Shown here in pieces: positions 1 through 7,143 of a stretch of DNA of 16,478 bases. The translations under genes and the position numbers were made by a program. The stretch's first letter is position 1. The number at the start of each line of letters is the position of its first letter. Below the pieces are notes generated by a model. That model did not search any database. It saw nothing but the letters and a program-made list of their open reading frames with translations, and had not been told where the DNA came from. Origin of the DNA: Candidatus Bipolaricaulota bacterium (lineage in GTDB: Bacteria > Bipolaricaulota > Bipolaricaulia > UBA7950 > UBA9294); contig JAGGSM010000092.1 of the NCBI GenBank assembly GCA_021159105.1, positions 1 to 16,478 of the forward strand. Reading direction: 5' to 3'.

Positions 1-585
1 GGGGAGGGGGAATACCGGACGGAGAGAGCGGATGATCGTCATCGGGACGACCGTACCCCTGGCCCAGCAACCGAAGTCGTAGATGCTGACCGGGAACCAC
101 TTCGGCAGGAAGATGATCTCCGGCGGCATCATCGGCGTGCCGCGCCAGTCCCACTCTCCGAGGATGGCGAGCCAGATCTTGGTGAAGATGCGCGCCTTGT
201 CTATCCCTCCACGAGACAGGATGAACGAGCGGGCCCGCGTCATCTCCGGCGTGTCCGGGGAGATCCCGGCCATTTTCAGCGCCACGTACGCCTCGATCGT
301 CGTGGACAGGTCGCCCGGGCCGTCGTACCAGATCGCCCATGTCCCGTCCTCGCGCTGCTTGCTCAACAGGTAATTTGCGATCTTCTTCCACTCCTCCTCC
401 TTTTCCACACCGAGGATGTGGGTGAGGAACAGGTGTTCGGAGGTGATCGTGACGTTCGATTCGAGCTCCCCCCACCAGTACCCCTCATCGTACTGCAGGT
501 CGAGGAGATGGGAGACCGCACGCTCGATCGAAGAATCGAGCGATTTCTTTGGCATGGTCATCGTCCTTATCTCAGTGTCTGTCAT
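1..585 (-). CDS. shc: Squalene-hopene cyclase, N-terminal 195 codons (runs off the left edge)
   Basis: I translated the minus strand from the ATG at 585 to the window edge and found 195 uninterrupted codons. The product reads as the N-terminal part of a squalene-hopene cyclase, the membrane-associated enzyme that folds squalene into hopene. Visible family marks are DEGYWWGELESN near residue 40, followed by ITSEHLF, a QW repeat KQREDGTWAIW, the run GGIDKARIFTKIWLA, and CWARGTVVPMTIIRSLRPVFPL near the edge. The family is about 630-720 residues, so roughly 70% lies outside, including the catalytic DXDD motif. The start at 585 overlaps the ispG stop in an ATGA. In-frame ATGs at 561 and 555 are alternatives; the latter has AAGGA eight bases ahead. 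It is the last visible gene of the hopanoid operon. Confidence 0.93.
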   Translation of the reverse strand, partial: MTDTEIRTMTMPKKSLDSSIERAVSHLLDLQYDEGYWWGELESNVTITSEHLFLTHILGVEKEEEWKKIANYLLSKQREDGTWAIWYDGPGDLSTTIEAYVALKMAGISPDTPEMTRARSFILSRGGIDKARIFTKIWLAILGEWDWRGTPMMPPEIIFLPKWFPVSIYDFGCWARGTVVPMTIIRSLRPVFPLP

Positions 586-1646
586 TGCCCCTGACCTCGC
601 TCTCTCAGGTACCTACGTACCGTAGCCACGAATTCGTCTGCTAATCTATCCTCTGGGACCGCCCTCTTCACGATCTCCCCGCCGATGCTGATGTTCCCGT
701 TCCCCTCTCCTCCGAACAGGCTGATCTGCGCGTCCTTCGCCTCACCGATCCCGTTGACGATGCAGCCCATCAGCGCGACCACGATCGGCTCCGTCACATC
801 AGACAGCCTCTCCTGAATCTCGTTCGCTATCCTGAACAGGTCGATCTTCGTGCGCCCGCACGTCGGGCAGACGCGGTAGATGATCCCTCGATGGCGCAGG
901 TCGAGCGCAGAAAGGATTTGGTACGCCACCCGCACCTCCTCCACCGGGTCTCCGGTCAGGGAGACGCGCAGCGTGTCGCCGAGCCCCTCGGCGAGGAGTA
1001 TCCCGATCCCGACGGCGGACTTGATCGTCCCGCCCCAGGGTGTCCCCGCCTCGGTGATCCCGATGTGCAGCGGGTAATCGACCTCGCGCACGATCCTGCG
1101 GTAGGCGGCAAGGGTCATCATCACGTCGGTCGCCTTGAGCGACACCACGATATCGGTGAAATCGAGGTCCTCCAGCAGCCTGATCTCCTTGAGCGCGCTG
1201 TCCACCATACCGTCGGCTGTGGCGTGTCCGTTCTCATCGAGGAACTCCGGGGCGAGGGAGCCGGAGTTCGCCCCCACCCTGATCGGTATCCCCGCCTCCT
1301 TCGCCGCGAGCACGACCTGCTCGATCTTCTTCTGATCGGTGATGTTCCCCGGATTGAGGCGCAGCTTGTCCACCCCCGCTTCGATCGAGGCGAGGGCCAG
1401 GCGGTGATCGAAGTGGATGTCGGCGACTAAGGGAATGTCGATCCGCTTCTTGATCCGTGGCAGGGCGCGAGCAGCATCGGCGTCGGGGACGGCGACGCGC
1501 ACGATCTCGCATCCCGCCTTTTGCAGCCGCTCGATCTGCGCCACAGTGGCGTCGACATCGCTGGTGTCGGTGTTGGTCATCGACTGCACGGCGATGGGGT
1601 TACCCCCCCCGATCTTCACTCCTCCGACGCTCACGACGCGACGCAT
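582..1646 (-). CDS. ispG: 4-hydroxy-3-methylbut-2-enyl-diphosphate synthase (IspG/GcpE)
   Basis: IspG is a cytosolic [4Fe-4S] enzyme of the MEP isoprenoid pathway. It reduces methylerythritol cyclodiphosphate to HMBPP. The 354-residue protein has the short bacterial form: a TIM barrel beginning with VGGVKIGGGNPIAVQSMTNT, ADIHFD near 76-80 and LRLNPGNI near 96-102, then the C-terminal iron-sulfur domain. Expected cluster ligands are all present: Cys260 and Cys263 (CPTCGR), Cys295 (MGCIVNGIGEAK) and Glu302. The ATG at 1646 follows a strong GAGGAGGGG Shine-Dalgarno and lies 16 bases inside the 3' end of hpnG. The stop shares an ATGA with shc. Placing a MEP-pathway enzyme between hpnG and shc suggests that precursor supply is co-expressed with hopanoid synthesis. 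Confidence 0.97.
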   Translation of the reverse strand: MRRVVSVGGVKIGGGNPIAVQSMTNTDTSDVDATVAQIERLQKAGCEIVRVAVPDADAARALPRIKKRIDIPLVADIHFDHRLALASIEAGVDKLRLNPGNITDQKKIEQVVLAAKEAGIPIRVGANSGSLAPEFLDENGHATADGMVDSALKEIRLLEDLDFTDIVVSLKATDVMMTLAAYRRIVREVDYPLHIGITEAGTPWGGTIKSAVGIGILLAEGLGDTLRVSLTGDPVEEVRVAYQILSALDLRHRGIIYRVCPTCGRTKIDLFRIANEIQERLSDVTEPIVVALMGCIVNGIGEAKDAQISLFGGEGNGNISIGGEIVKRAVPEDRLADEFVATVRRYLRERGQGQ

Positions 1647-2278
1647 TCTCCCCTCCTCGTTGCGAATTCACCGACGATCGCCGCGACTGCGCGGCCGATG
1701 GCGCGCCCGGCGATGATCAGGGACCTCATCAGGCGTAAAGTCGATATAGGATGAACGACCGCGCGAAGTACGTCCGCCCGGTCACCGACGAACAGCAGGT
1801 CTTCGCCGCTCGTGTCCAAAACCACCCTCAGCGGCAGGAAGTCAATCCCTGCTCTGCGTGCCGCTCGCAGCAGAAGGCCGCTCTCCATGTCCACGGCGAT
1901 CGCACCGCCGCGCGAGAGATCCTCCTTCTCCTTGGGTGATCTAATTACGGTGTTCACAGTCACAATCCTCCCCAAACGGAACGGCAGCCGCGCCGCCTTG
2001 AGGGCGCCCTCCGCCCTGGATACCAGCGACCGATCCACCGCTGTCCTCTCCCCGTCGAAGTCCACCTCCTGCCCGACGATGATCGTACCCGCGGCAACAC
2101 CTCCGGAGAGGCCGCCGCAGAAGCCGGTACCCACGATGAGACCCGGCGCCTGCTCGTCGAGGAAGCGCGCGAGCGCCTCCTCCGCGATCCTTCCCATGCC
2201 CGTTACCAGGCGGCGCACGTCGGGGAGGCGGGGGACCCACATGCTCTCAGCGTGAGAGGCCGCGGTGACCAAGATCAT
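1631..2278 (-). CDS. hpnG: HpnG-like adenosylhopane nucleosidase (nucleoside phosphorylase family)
   Basis: This 215-residue protein belongs to the nucleoside phosphorylase / MTA-SAH nucleosidase fold. In hopanoid operons the HpnG member removes adenine from adenosylhopane to give ribosylhopane or its phosphate. The sequence shows the glycine-rich N-terminal segment GTGFCGGLSGG (51-60), the purine/ribose-binding signature AVDMESGLLLRAA (128-140, with Met131 and Glu132), and VVLDTSGED (152-160) in the position of the catalytic Asp. I chose the ATG at 2278 because it overlaps the hpnH stop as ATGA and is preceded by AAGGAGG and GGAGGAG. The frame stays open upstream to 2965, but only as a shadow of hpnH. 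The hpnG name rests on the family plus the direct neighbours hpnH and shc. Confidence 0.88.
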   Translation of the reverse strand: MILVTAASHAESMWVPRLPDVRRLVTGMGRIAEEALARFLDEQAPGLIVGTGFCGGLSGGVAAGTIIVGQEVDFDGERTAVDRSLVSRAEGALKAARLPFRLGRIVTVNTVIRSPKEKEDLSRGGAIAVDMESGLLLRAARRAGIDFLPLRVVLDTSGEDLLFVGDRADVLRAVVHPISTLRLMRSLIIAGRAIGRAVAAIVGEFATRRGECVAS

Positions 2279-3279
2279 CTCCTCCGTTCCTCCTTGGCCA
2301 CTGTCAACAGGTCCAGGGGGTGGGAGAAGGCGTGCAGGATGCTCGCCCCCTCGAACGAGGAGTGCATCATGCAGTTGGCGCAGCGGCGATCCTTCCCCGG
2401 CCCGTAGTTCTCCCACAGCTTCGGATCGAACAGCTCGTTGATGTCCTCGGTGTGCTCGTCGGCCAGGATGTAGCAGGGTTTGCGCCACCCGCGCACGGTG
2501 TAGGTCGGCGTGGTCCACGCCGCGCAGCCGTACTGGCGCTCCCCGCGCAGGAAATCGAGGTAGAGCGGGTTGTTGTAGAACGGGAACCCCTTGGACGGAT
2601 CGAGGATGCGGCGGAAGACCTTGATCGATTCCTGTCGCTGCAGGAACAGCTCGCGGTCGGACACGTCCTCGTAGGCGTACCCGGGTGAGACCATCAACCC
2701 CTCCACTCCCATCTCTGTCAACATGCCGAACAGCTTGTGCAGCTCCTCCACGTTCGAGCCGTGGAAGATGGTGGTGTTCGTGTTCACCCGGAAGCCGCGC
2801 GCGAGCGCCTCTTTGATGCTCCTGATCGCCTGGTCGTACGTCCCGGGGCGGCGCGTCACCATGTCGTGGATCTCCCTCGTGCCGTCCAGGTGGACGACGA
2901 ACGACAGATAGGGAGACGGCTTGAACAGGTCCAGCTTCTCCTCCAACAGAAGGCCGTTCGTGCACAGGTAGATGAAGCGCTTCTCATCGAGTATGGCCCG
3001 CGTGATCTCCCCGATCTGCTCGTGTAGGAGTGGTTCACCTCCGGAGATGGAGACGATCGGTGCGCCGGAGGCGTGTACTGCTGCGAGCGACTGCTCAACG
3101 GTCAGACGCTTGCTGATGTAGTCCTTGTACTCGATGATACGGCCGCACCCGATGCAGTGCAGGTTGCACGCCTCCAGCGGTTCGAGCATGGTGACGAACG
3201 GGAAGTACTTCCTCCGCTTTGCCTTCTGTGCCATCAGGTAGCGCGCCATCTTCATGTCTAGCTTGACTGGCCGTCTCAT
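2275..3279 (-). CDS. hpnH: HpnH, radical SAM adenosylhopane synthase
   Basis: HpnH is a radical SAM enzyme that adds the 5'-deoxyadenosyl radical to diploptene, making adenosylhopane, the first step of extended (C35) hopanoid synthesis. The 334-residue length is typical. The CX3CX2C cluster motif is Cys38-Cys42-Cys45 (CNLHCIGCGR), preceded by the family-typical FVTMLEPLEA. Further HpnH marks are VSISGGEPLLHEQI, YLCTNGLLLEEKLDLFKPSPY, VNTNTTIFHGSN, VSPGYAYE, the C-terminal GWRKPCYIL and RCANCMMH. These last parts form the cysteine-containing C-terminal extension of the family. The ATG at 3279 has GAGGAGGGAGAA just upstream and overlaps the prenyl synthase stop by four bases. Its stop overlaps hpnG by four bases. 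Nothing essential appears missing. Confidence 0.96.
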   Translation of the reverse strand: MRRPVKLDMKMARYLMAQKAKRRKYFPFVTMLEPLEACNLHCIGCGRIIEYKDYISKRLTVEQSLAAVHASGAPIVSISGGEPLLHEQIGEITRAILDEKRFIYLCTNGLLLEEKLDLFKPSPYLSFVVHLDGTREIHDMVTRRPGTYDQAIRSIKEALARGFRVNTNTTIFHGSNVEELHKLFGMLTEMGVEGLMVSPGYAYEDVSDRELFLQRQESIKVFRRILDPSKGFPFYNNPLYLDFLRGERQYGCAAWTTPTYTVRGWRKPCYILADEHTEDINELFDPKLWENYGPGKDRRCANCMMHSSFEGASILHAFSHPLDLLTVAKEERRR

Positions 3280-4283
3280 TTCTCCCTCCTCGCCAAGTAG
3301 GCGATCAATTCATTCATCATTTCCCTTCCTTCCTCAGATATCGGTAAGCGATCGAGGTGCTCTCTTGCCGTCCTCAGATGCTGTTCGACCGCTTCCCCTA
3401 CGCTCTCCTTCACATTTAGGCTATCCATCAGGTCGATCACGCGTTCCACATCGCCATCGGAAATCCGCTCCTGGGCGTAGACCCTTTCCAGAATTGACCT
3501 TCCCCCTTCATCCGCCTGCTGCATGGCTAGTGACACTGGAAAGGACTTCTTCTTCCTCTTAATGTCAGATCCTTTGGGCTTTCCCGTGACATCGCCGTTC
3601 CCCCACACCCCGAGCAGGTCGTCCCTGATCTGAAAGGCTCTTCCTAGCTCCTCCCCGAGGGATGAGAGGGTGGCGAGAGTCTCCTCTCTTGCACCCGAAG
3701 TGATCCCCGCCGTCCGGAACGCGCAGCGGATGAGGGCTCCTGTCTTCTTATCGATCATGTCGATGTAGGAGCGCGTATTGACCCAGCGCTCCTCGAATGC
3801 CAAATCGAGCCCCTGCCCTTCGATCATCGCCGTTGCCGCGGCGAGGATCGCTGCTGCTGCGTCCGCTCCGGCGTGAAGGGCGTTGTCAATGGCGAGAGAG
3901 TACATCAGGTCACCCGCGTTGATCGCCTGAGCCACGCCGATCAGTTTCCACACTGTCGGACGACCACGCCTGATCTCATCCTGGTCCTGAATATCATCGT
4001 GGATGAGCGAGAAATTGTGCACAAGTTCCAGCCCTATTGCCGCTGGCAGGGCCCTATCGATCTCTCCTCCCAGCTCATGAGCGGTGAACAGGAGGAGCGA
4101 CGGGCGCAGCATCTTTCCCAGCGCCTTCACTCTCTTCCCGTCTTCGTCACACAGGCCGACATGGTAGCGGAGGATCGGGTAGAGAGGGGATGGAGCACCT
4201 CCTGTGGAAGGGTCCCGCAGTGCTTCCTCAAGCCCCTGTTCGATTGTCCCTCTGTACAGTTCGAGAATCTTCGGTACGCTCAT
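3276..4283 (-). CDS. Short-chain trans-polyprenyl diphosphate synthase
   Basis: This 335-residue soluble protein is an all-alpha trans-isoprenyl diphosphate synthase, which condenses IPP with allylic diphosphates. The first aspartate-rich motif is DDIQD (residues 96-100) with no two-residue insertion, and Phe91 lies five residues before it. The second motif, QIRDDLLGVWGNGD (from about 218), keeps the first two Asp but not the third. LRPSLLL, KTGALI and the basic KRKKKSFPV stretch are also present. An aromatic residue at -5 usually limits products to C15-C20, so FPP or GGPP synthesis is inferred. FPP for squalene would suit the operon. The ATG at 4283 has AAGGA eight bases ahead and overlaps the preceding stop by one base (TGATG). 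An ATG at 4292 is less likely because its ribosome site would be too close. Confidence 0.92.
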   Translation of the reverse strand: MSVPKILELYRGTIEQGLEEALRDPSTGGAPSPLYPILRYHVGLCDEDGKRVKALGKMLRPSLLLFTAHELGGEIDRALPAAIGLELVHNFSLIHDDIQDQDEIRRGRPTVWKLIGVAQAINAGDLMYSLAIDNALHAGADAAAAILAAATAMIEGQGLDLAFEERWVNTRSYIDMIDKKTGALIRCAFRTAGITSGAREETLATLSSLGEELGRAFQIRDDLLGVWGNGDVTGKPKGSDIKRKKKSFPVSLAMQQADEGGRSILERVYAQERISDGDVERVIDLMDSLNVKESVGEAVEQHLRTAREHLDRLPISEEGREMMNELIAYLARREK

Positions 4284-4912
4284 CAGTCCCATCCTTTTGG
4301 AGTGGCCGGCCTCACAACGCCGAGCTCCTCTGCCGCACGCACTAGTTCTGCGGCGCTGTGTGCTCCCAGTTTTCTCATCAAGCGTGCTCGATGATTGCGC
4401 ACCGTGTGCAGGCTCCTCATCAGTACGCTGGCGATCTCGCTGTTCTTCTTTCCCTCGGCGATCAGCTGCAGCACCTCCCGCTCTCGCTGGGTGAGCGGAT
4501 TGCTCTGCGCTTTGGGCACATGATCGACAGAGAACGCCTTCTTGCCGGCGAAGACCGCGTGGATCGCCCTCATAAGCCGTTCCGGAGCTTCGTCCTTCAG
4601 CACGTATCCCCACGCTCCGTGCTCCCACGCCTGAGCGATGTACGCATCGTCGGAGAACATTGAGAGGATGATCACCCTCGTCTTCGGAGAAGCCCTGCGG
4701 ATGCGCGGCATAGCATCGATCCCGTTTAAAAGGGGCATTGAGATGTCTACAAGCGCGATATCCGGCTGCAGGGACTTCACCTTTCGTGCTAGCTCCCGCC
4801 CGTCCTCGGCCTCGCCGACGACGGATATGGCATCGTCTCTTGCAAGCAAGGAAGAAAGCCCCCGCCGCACCAATGTATGATCATCAGCGAGCACCACCCG
4901 TATTCTCTTCAT
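4283..4912 (-). CDS. NarL/LuxR-family response regulator (second of a tandem pair)
   Basis: This 209-residue protein combines a receiver domain with a GerE/LuxR helix-turn-helix. In the receiver, Asp10 and Asp11 form the acidic pocket, Asp56 (ALVDISMP) is the phosphoacceptor, and Ser84 and Lys106 (YVLKDEA) are the switch residues. The DNA-binding domain starts near residue 140 (LTQREREVLQLIAEGKKNSEIA) and ends in VRNHRARLMRKLG. It lies 57 bp downstream of another regulator of the same class and is fused by TGATG overlap to the prenyl synthase. It is therefore the transcription factor closest to the hopanoid genes. A possible promoter with a 12-bp palindrome sits directly upstream. The upstream AGGA, seven bases before the ATG, may serve as ribosome site. 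The target genes are not known. Confidence 0.95.
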   Translation of the reverse strand: MKRIRVVLADDHTLVRRGLSSLLARDDAISVVGEAEDGRELARKVKSLQPDIALVDISMPLLNGIDAMPRIRRASPKTRVIILSMFSDDAYIAQAWEHGAWGYVLKDEAPERLMRAIHAVFAGKKAFSVDHVPKAQSNPLTQREREVLQLIAEGKKNSEIASVLMRSLHTVRNHRARLMRKLGAHSAAELVRAAEELGVVRPATPKGWD

Positions 4913-4918
4913 TGTTCG

Positions 4919-4947
4919 ATCCTACGGAGTGTACACTCGATCAGCAA
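4919..4947 (-). promoter_or_regulatory. Possible sigma70-type promoter for the second response regulator
   Basis: On the minus strand TTGCTG (4947-4942) is separated by 17 bases from TAGGAT (4924-4919). The predicted transcript start, about seven bases further, falls at the ATG at 4912. The AGGA of the -10 box could equally be a Shine-Dalgarno sequence for the same ATG, so the reading is ambiguous. If real, it would allow the hopanoid genes to be expressed separately from the upstream kinase. Confidence 0.4.
4927..4938. promoter_or_regulatory. Perfect 12-bp palindrome GAGTGTACACTC (candidate operator)
   Basis: A perfect dyad lies in the 57-bp gap between the two response regulator genes, 15 bp before the second start, inside the spacer of the possible promoter there. 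It shares the core AGTGTWCACT with the palindrome at 8370-8381 upstream of the isomerase-like gene. The position would suit a repressor or an autoregulating response regulator. The binding protein is unknown. Confidence 0.5.
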
Positions 4948-4969
4948 CAGAGAAAATGGGGTAAATGTA

Positions 4970-5554
4970 CTAACTGGGGGTAATCGTCAACCGGCTGGCG
5001 TGGGCGATGAGCCCGATCTCCGTGTGTATCCCCAGCTTCTCCATCAATCGCTGGCGATGGTGCTCGACGGTCTTTTCGCTGATCGATAGAAGCGAGGCGA
5101 TCTCCCTGCTTGCTTTTCCCTCGCCGATCAGGAAGAGGACCTCGCGCTCGCGCTTGGTGAGAGGGGCTTGCACCTTCATCACTTCGCCCGTTGCGGCGGA
5201 GACTATCGCGGCGATTAGCTCATCAGGGGATGCCGCCTTGGACACAAGGCCACTCGCTCCGCGGGCGAGCGCCTCCTGGAGGTACTCCTGCTCGTCGTGC
5301 ATCGAGATGAGCAGAACGTTAGTCAATGGAGAGGCAGCGCGAATCAGCGGTATCGCTTGCAATCCGTCAATATCGGGCATGGCGATGTCGAGCAGGAACA
5401 CATCGGGCTTCAGGCGCGTCGCTACCTCGATTGCGCCGCTGCCGTCCGTCGCTGTTCCAACGACATCGATCCCTTGGCAGCCGGATAGGAGCTGCAGCAG
5501 GCTGGCAAGGACGAGAGCGTGGTCATCGGCGATCGCTAGGCGCACCCTTCTCAT
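4970..5554 (-). CDS. NarL/LuxR-family response regulator (first of a tandem pair)
   Basis: This 194-residue response regulator has a receiver domain with Asp10, Asp11, phosphoacceptor Asp56 (FLLDIAMP), Ser84 and Lys106 (LVSKAAS), and a C-terminal GerE helix-turn-helix starting near residue 132 (LTKREREVLFLIGEGKASREIA, then KTVEHHRQRLMEKLG). The ATG at 5554 is preceded by GGAGGT five bases upstream and lies 32 bases inside the histidine kinase gene, so the pair is translationally coupled. That makes this the most likely direct partner of the kinase. The linker between domains is about ten residues shorter than in the next regulator. By family, phosphorylation should cause dimerisation and DNA binding. 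The signal and the targets cannot be read from the sequence. Confidence 0.95.
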   Translation of the reverse strand: MRRVRLAIADDHALVLASLLQLLSGCQGIDVVGTATDGSGAIEVATRLKPDVFLLDIAMPDIDGLQAIPLIRAASPLTNVLLISMHDEQEYLQEALARGASGLVSKAASPDELIAAIVSAATGEVMKVQAPLTKREREVLFLIGEGKASREIASLLSISEKTVEHHRQRLMEKLGIHTEIGLIAHASRLTITPS

Positions 5555-6770
5555 ACGGTACCTCCACGGTTATCTTCGTGCCCTGCCCTGGGGAGGAGTC
5601 GATGGTCATGCTTCCGCCCACCAGTTCGACCCGCTCCTCGATTCCCCGCAGGCCGAGGCCGAACGGCGTGTCTGCAGGCAGGCCAATTCCGTCGTCCTCG
5701 ACGCTGACGATGACCGATTCCTCGCTGTGGCGCAGGCGGATCGTGGCCCGGTGGGCCCGCGCATGGTGCTCTACGTTTGCCAGGGCCTCGCGGATGACGT
5801 AGAACAGGAGACTCTCCATGTTGGAGTCTAGCCGGAAGCCGTCCTCCAGGTCAGTGGTGATCCTGAGATTCGTCCCCTCTTCTACCATCTGCACGAGCCG
5901 TCGCAGTGAGGGGGCCAGGCCAAGGTCGTCAAGGAGTGGTGGGCGCAGGGAGTGTGCCAGAATCCGCGTCCGTGCGATCGCCTGATCGACGATTCCCATG
6001 ATCTCACACTGGCGCCCTTCATCGATTCCCTTCAGGGAGGCGAGCTGGAGCTTCACAGCGGCGAGCATCTGTCCGATGTTGTCGTGCAGTTCGTGTGCAA
6101 TGTGCTGTCGCTCATCGTTCTGCACCGAGACGAGGCGCAATGAAAGCTCCGAGAGCCTCTCCCTCTGTCTGGAGAGGACCCTGTTCTTGCTTTGGTAGAT
6201 GTTGGTAAAGGAACGGACGGTGTAGGTGATAACCCCGTAGATTGTCGCCGTGCCCACGAGGATCGTGGCCACATTGTAGGACAGGCTCGCCCGTGGCAGC
6301 ACCATCCCCGGGAACAGGGTGCACTGGGGGAGTATCCCCGCGTACTCGAGCATCACCACCAGCGTGTAGAGGAGGACGACTAGGCCGGTGACAAGGTACC
6401 CCTGCGCCTCCGGGAGGAAGAAGTTGGCGTAGATCACGGTGAATATATAGAACGAGTTTCCGATCCACTGGCTCCCTCCTGTCAGGTGGACGAAGAGGGT
6501 GATCAGGACGGCCTCAGCGATGAAATAGGAGGCGTGTATCCAGTGGAGCGTTCCCTCTCTCTTCTGGCGCTTGACCAGGTATTGAAACGGGAATGTGAGC
6601 CCAAACCAGGCCAGGGGCGCGTAGAACAGGGGGTTGAACCAGCTGATTCCAGCGATGGGCATCACTATCAGTGCGACAGCGACGAAGGCTCCGAGAGTGA
6701 TCCTGCGGGCGAAGATCGTCTTGAGGATCGTGCGCTTCAGCTCAGGGAATGTTCCCTTCTCCTTCACCAC
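5523..6770 (-). CDS. Membrane sensor histidine kinase, NarL/DesK type (HisKA_3)
   Basis: This 415-residue kinase has an N-terminal half with about six hydrophobic segments (roughly residues 25-65, 78-98, 105-145 and 165-190), with no large periplasmic or PAS domain. A dimerisation/phosphotransfer helix follows, with ERQHIAHELHDNIGQ and phosphoacceptor His229. The HATPase domain has REALANVEHHARA (N box), DDGIGLP and GLGLRGIEERVELVGG. The short loops suggest sensing within or near the membrane, as in DesK-like kinases; that would suit a regulator of membrane lipids, but this is inference. The start is GTG at 6770, directly followed by a second GTG, with AGGATAGG ahead. It lies 8 bp after the DUF3467 gene and overlaps the first regulator by 32 bases. 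Confidence 0.93.
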   Translation of the reverse strand: MVKEKGTFPELKRTILKTIFARRITLGAFVAVALIVMPIAGISWFNPLFYAPLAWFGLTFPFQYLVKRQKREGTLHWIHASYFIAEAVLITLFVHLTGGSQWIGNSFYIFTVIYANFFLPEAQGYLVTGLVVLLYTLVVMLEYAGILPQCTLFPGMVLPRASLSYNVATILVGTATIYGVITYTVRSFTNIYQSKNRVLSRQRERLSELSLRLVSVQNDERQHIAHELHDNIGQMLAAVKLQLASLKGIDEGRQCEIMGIVDQAIARTRILAHSLRPPLLDDLGLAPSLRRLVQMVEEGTNLRITTDLEDGFRLDSNMESLLFYVIREALANVEHHARAHRATIRLRHSEESVIVSVEDDGIGLPADTPFGLGLRGIEERVELVGGSMTIDSSPGQGTKITVEVPYEKGAPSDRR

Positions 6771-6778
6771 TACCTATC

Positions 6779-7057
6779 CTACTTCAACTGCGGGGGGAGG
6801 ACGATCTTGCCGAAGTTCTTCTCGTAGCGTTGGATGTTCTCCCCAATCGCCTGATACAACCGCTTCATGTGCCCAGGGCTGAGGATCATCCTGGAGACGA
6901 GAAGGGCCTGGTCGGCTTTGGCCGTCTGCGACTGGGGATCGATGAACAGAAAATCTATGACGAACTCTTCCTTGCGGTGTGAGATCAGGGCAAGGTTGGA
7001 ATAGGATCCTCGACGGGTCTCATTGTCGGCTGTGATCTGCATCTCTCGATTTGGCAT
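6779..7057 (-). CDS. DUF3467 family small protein
   Basis: This 92-residue soluble protein matches what I know of the DUF3467 family. It has an early YSNLALISHRKEEFVIDFLF strand block, then a central SRMILSPGHMKRLYQAIGENIQRYEKNFGKI helix region. The SR(I/M)xxSPxHxKxL element is characteristic. No enzymatic residues or membrane segment are visible and the biochemical role of the family is not established. It stands only 8 bp before the histidine kinase gene, so it is probably co-transcribed and may act with the sensor. The ATG at 7057 has GGTGG about seven bases upstream. That ribosome site falls in one arm of an inverted repeat (7063-7095), hinting at translational control. Confidence 0.88.
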   Translation of the reverse strand: MPNREMQITADNETRRGSYSNLALISHRKEEFVIDFLFIDPQSQTAKADQALLVSRMILSPGHMKRLYQAIGENIQRYEKNFGKIVLPPQLK

Positions 7058-7062
7058 CTTAT

Positions 7063-7095
7063 TACCACCACCTTATCTTGTTGATGGTGATGGTA
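7063..7095 (-). promoter_or_regulatory. Inverted repeat covering the DUF3467 ribosome site
   Basis: Bases 7063-7072 (TACCACCACC) can pair with 7086-7095 (GGTGATGGTA). That gives ten positions, nine of them Watson-Crick and one non-standard, around a 13-base loop. In the minus-strand transcript the 3' arm contains the GGTGG that would be the ribosome site for the start at 7057. It could be a translational switch or just the remnant of a terminator for the isomerase-like gene; there is no T tract after it. Confidence 0.35.
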
Positions 7096-7143
7096 GCTTG
7101 CCGGTTGCATCATGACAACACGGCGAGTTCGGCCTAACGGGAT

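Noticed and set aside
891..1430. 179-codon plus-strand reading frame opposite ispG
   Set aside because: It is antisense to a complete, unmistakable ispG; long antisense frames are expected in GC-rich genes, and its translation has no protein-like features.
1950..2787. GTGTTCAC cores at 1950-1957 and 2780-2787 resembling the shared palindrome
   Set aside because: Both lie inside coding sequence (Val-Asn-Thr codons of hpnG and hpnH) and lack the flanking A/T pair of the full AGTGTWCACT core.
2279..2965. N-terminal extension of hpnG to 444 residues
   Set aside because: The extra part is an out-of-frame shadow of hpnH; the ATG at 2278 has a ribosome site and the ATGA overlap.
4284..4628. N-terminal extension of the prenyl synthase to 450 residues
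   Set aside because: The extension lies within the second response regulator gene in another frame and reads as Arg/Ser-rich sequence.
5007..5831. 274-codon plus-strand reading frame opposite the first regulator and the kinase
   Set aside because: The complementary strand encodes intact receiver, helix-turn-helix and HATPase domains; the plus-strand product is low-complexity Ser/Arg-rich.
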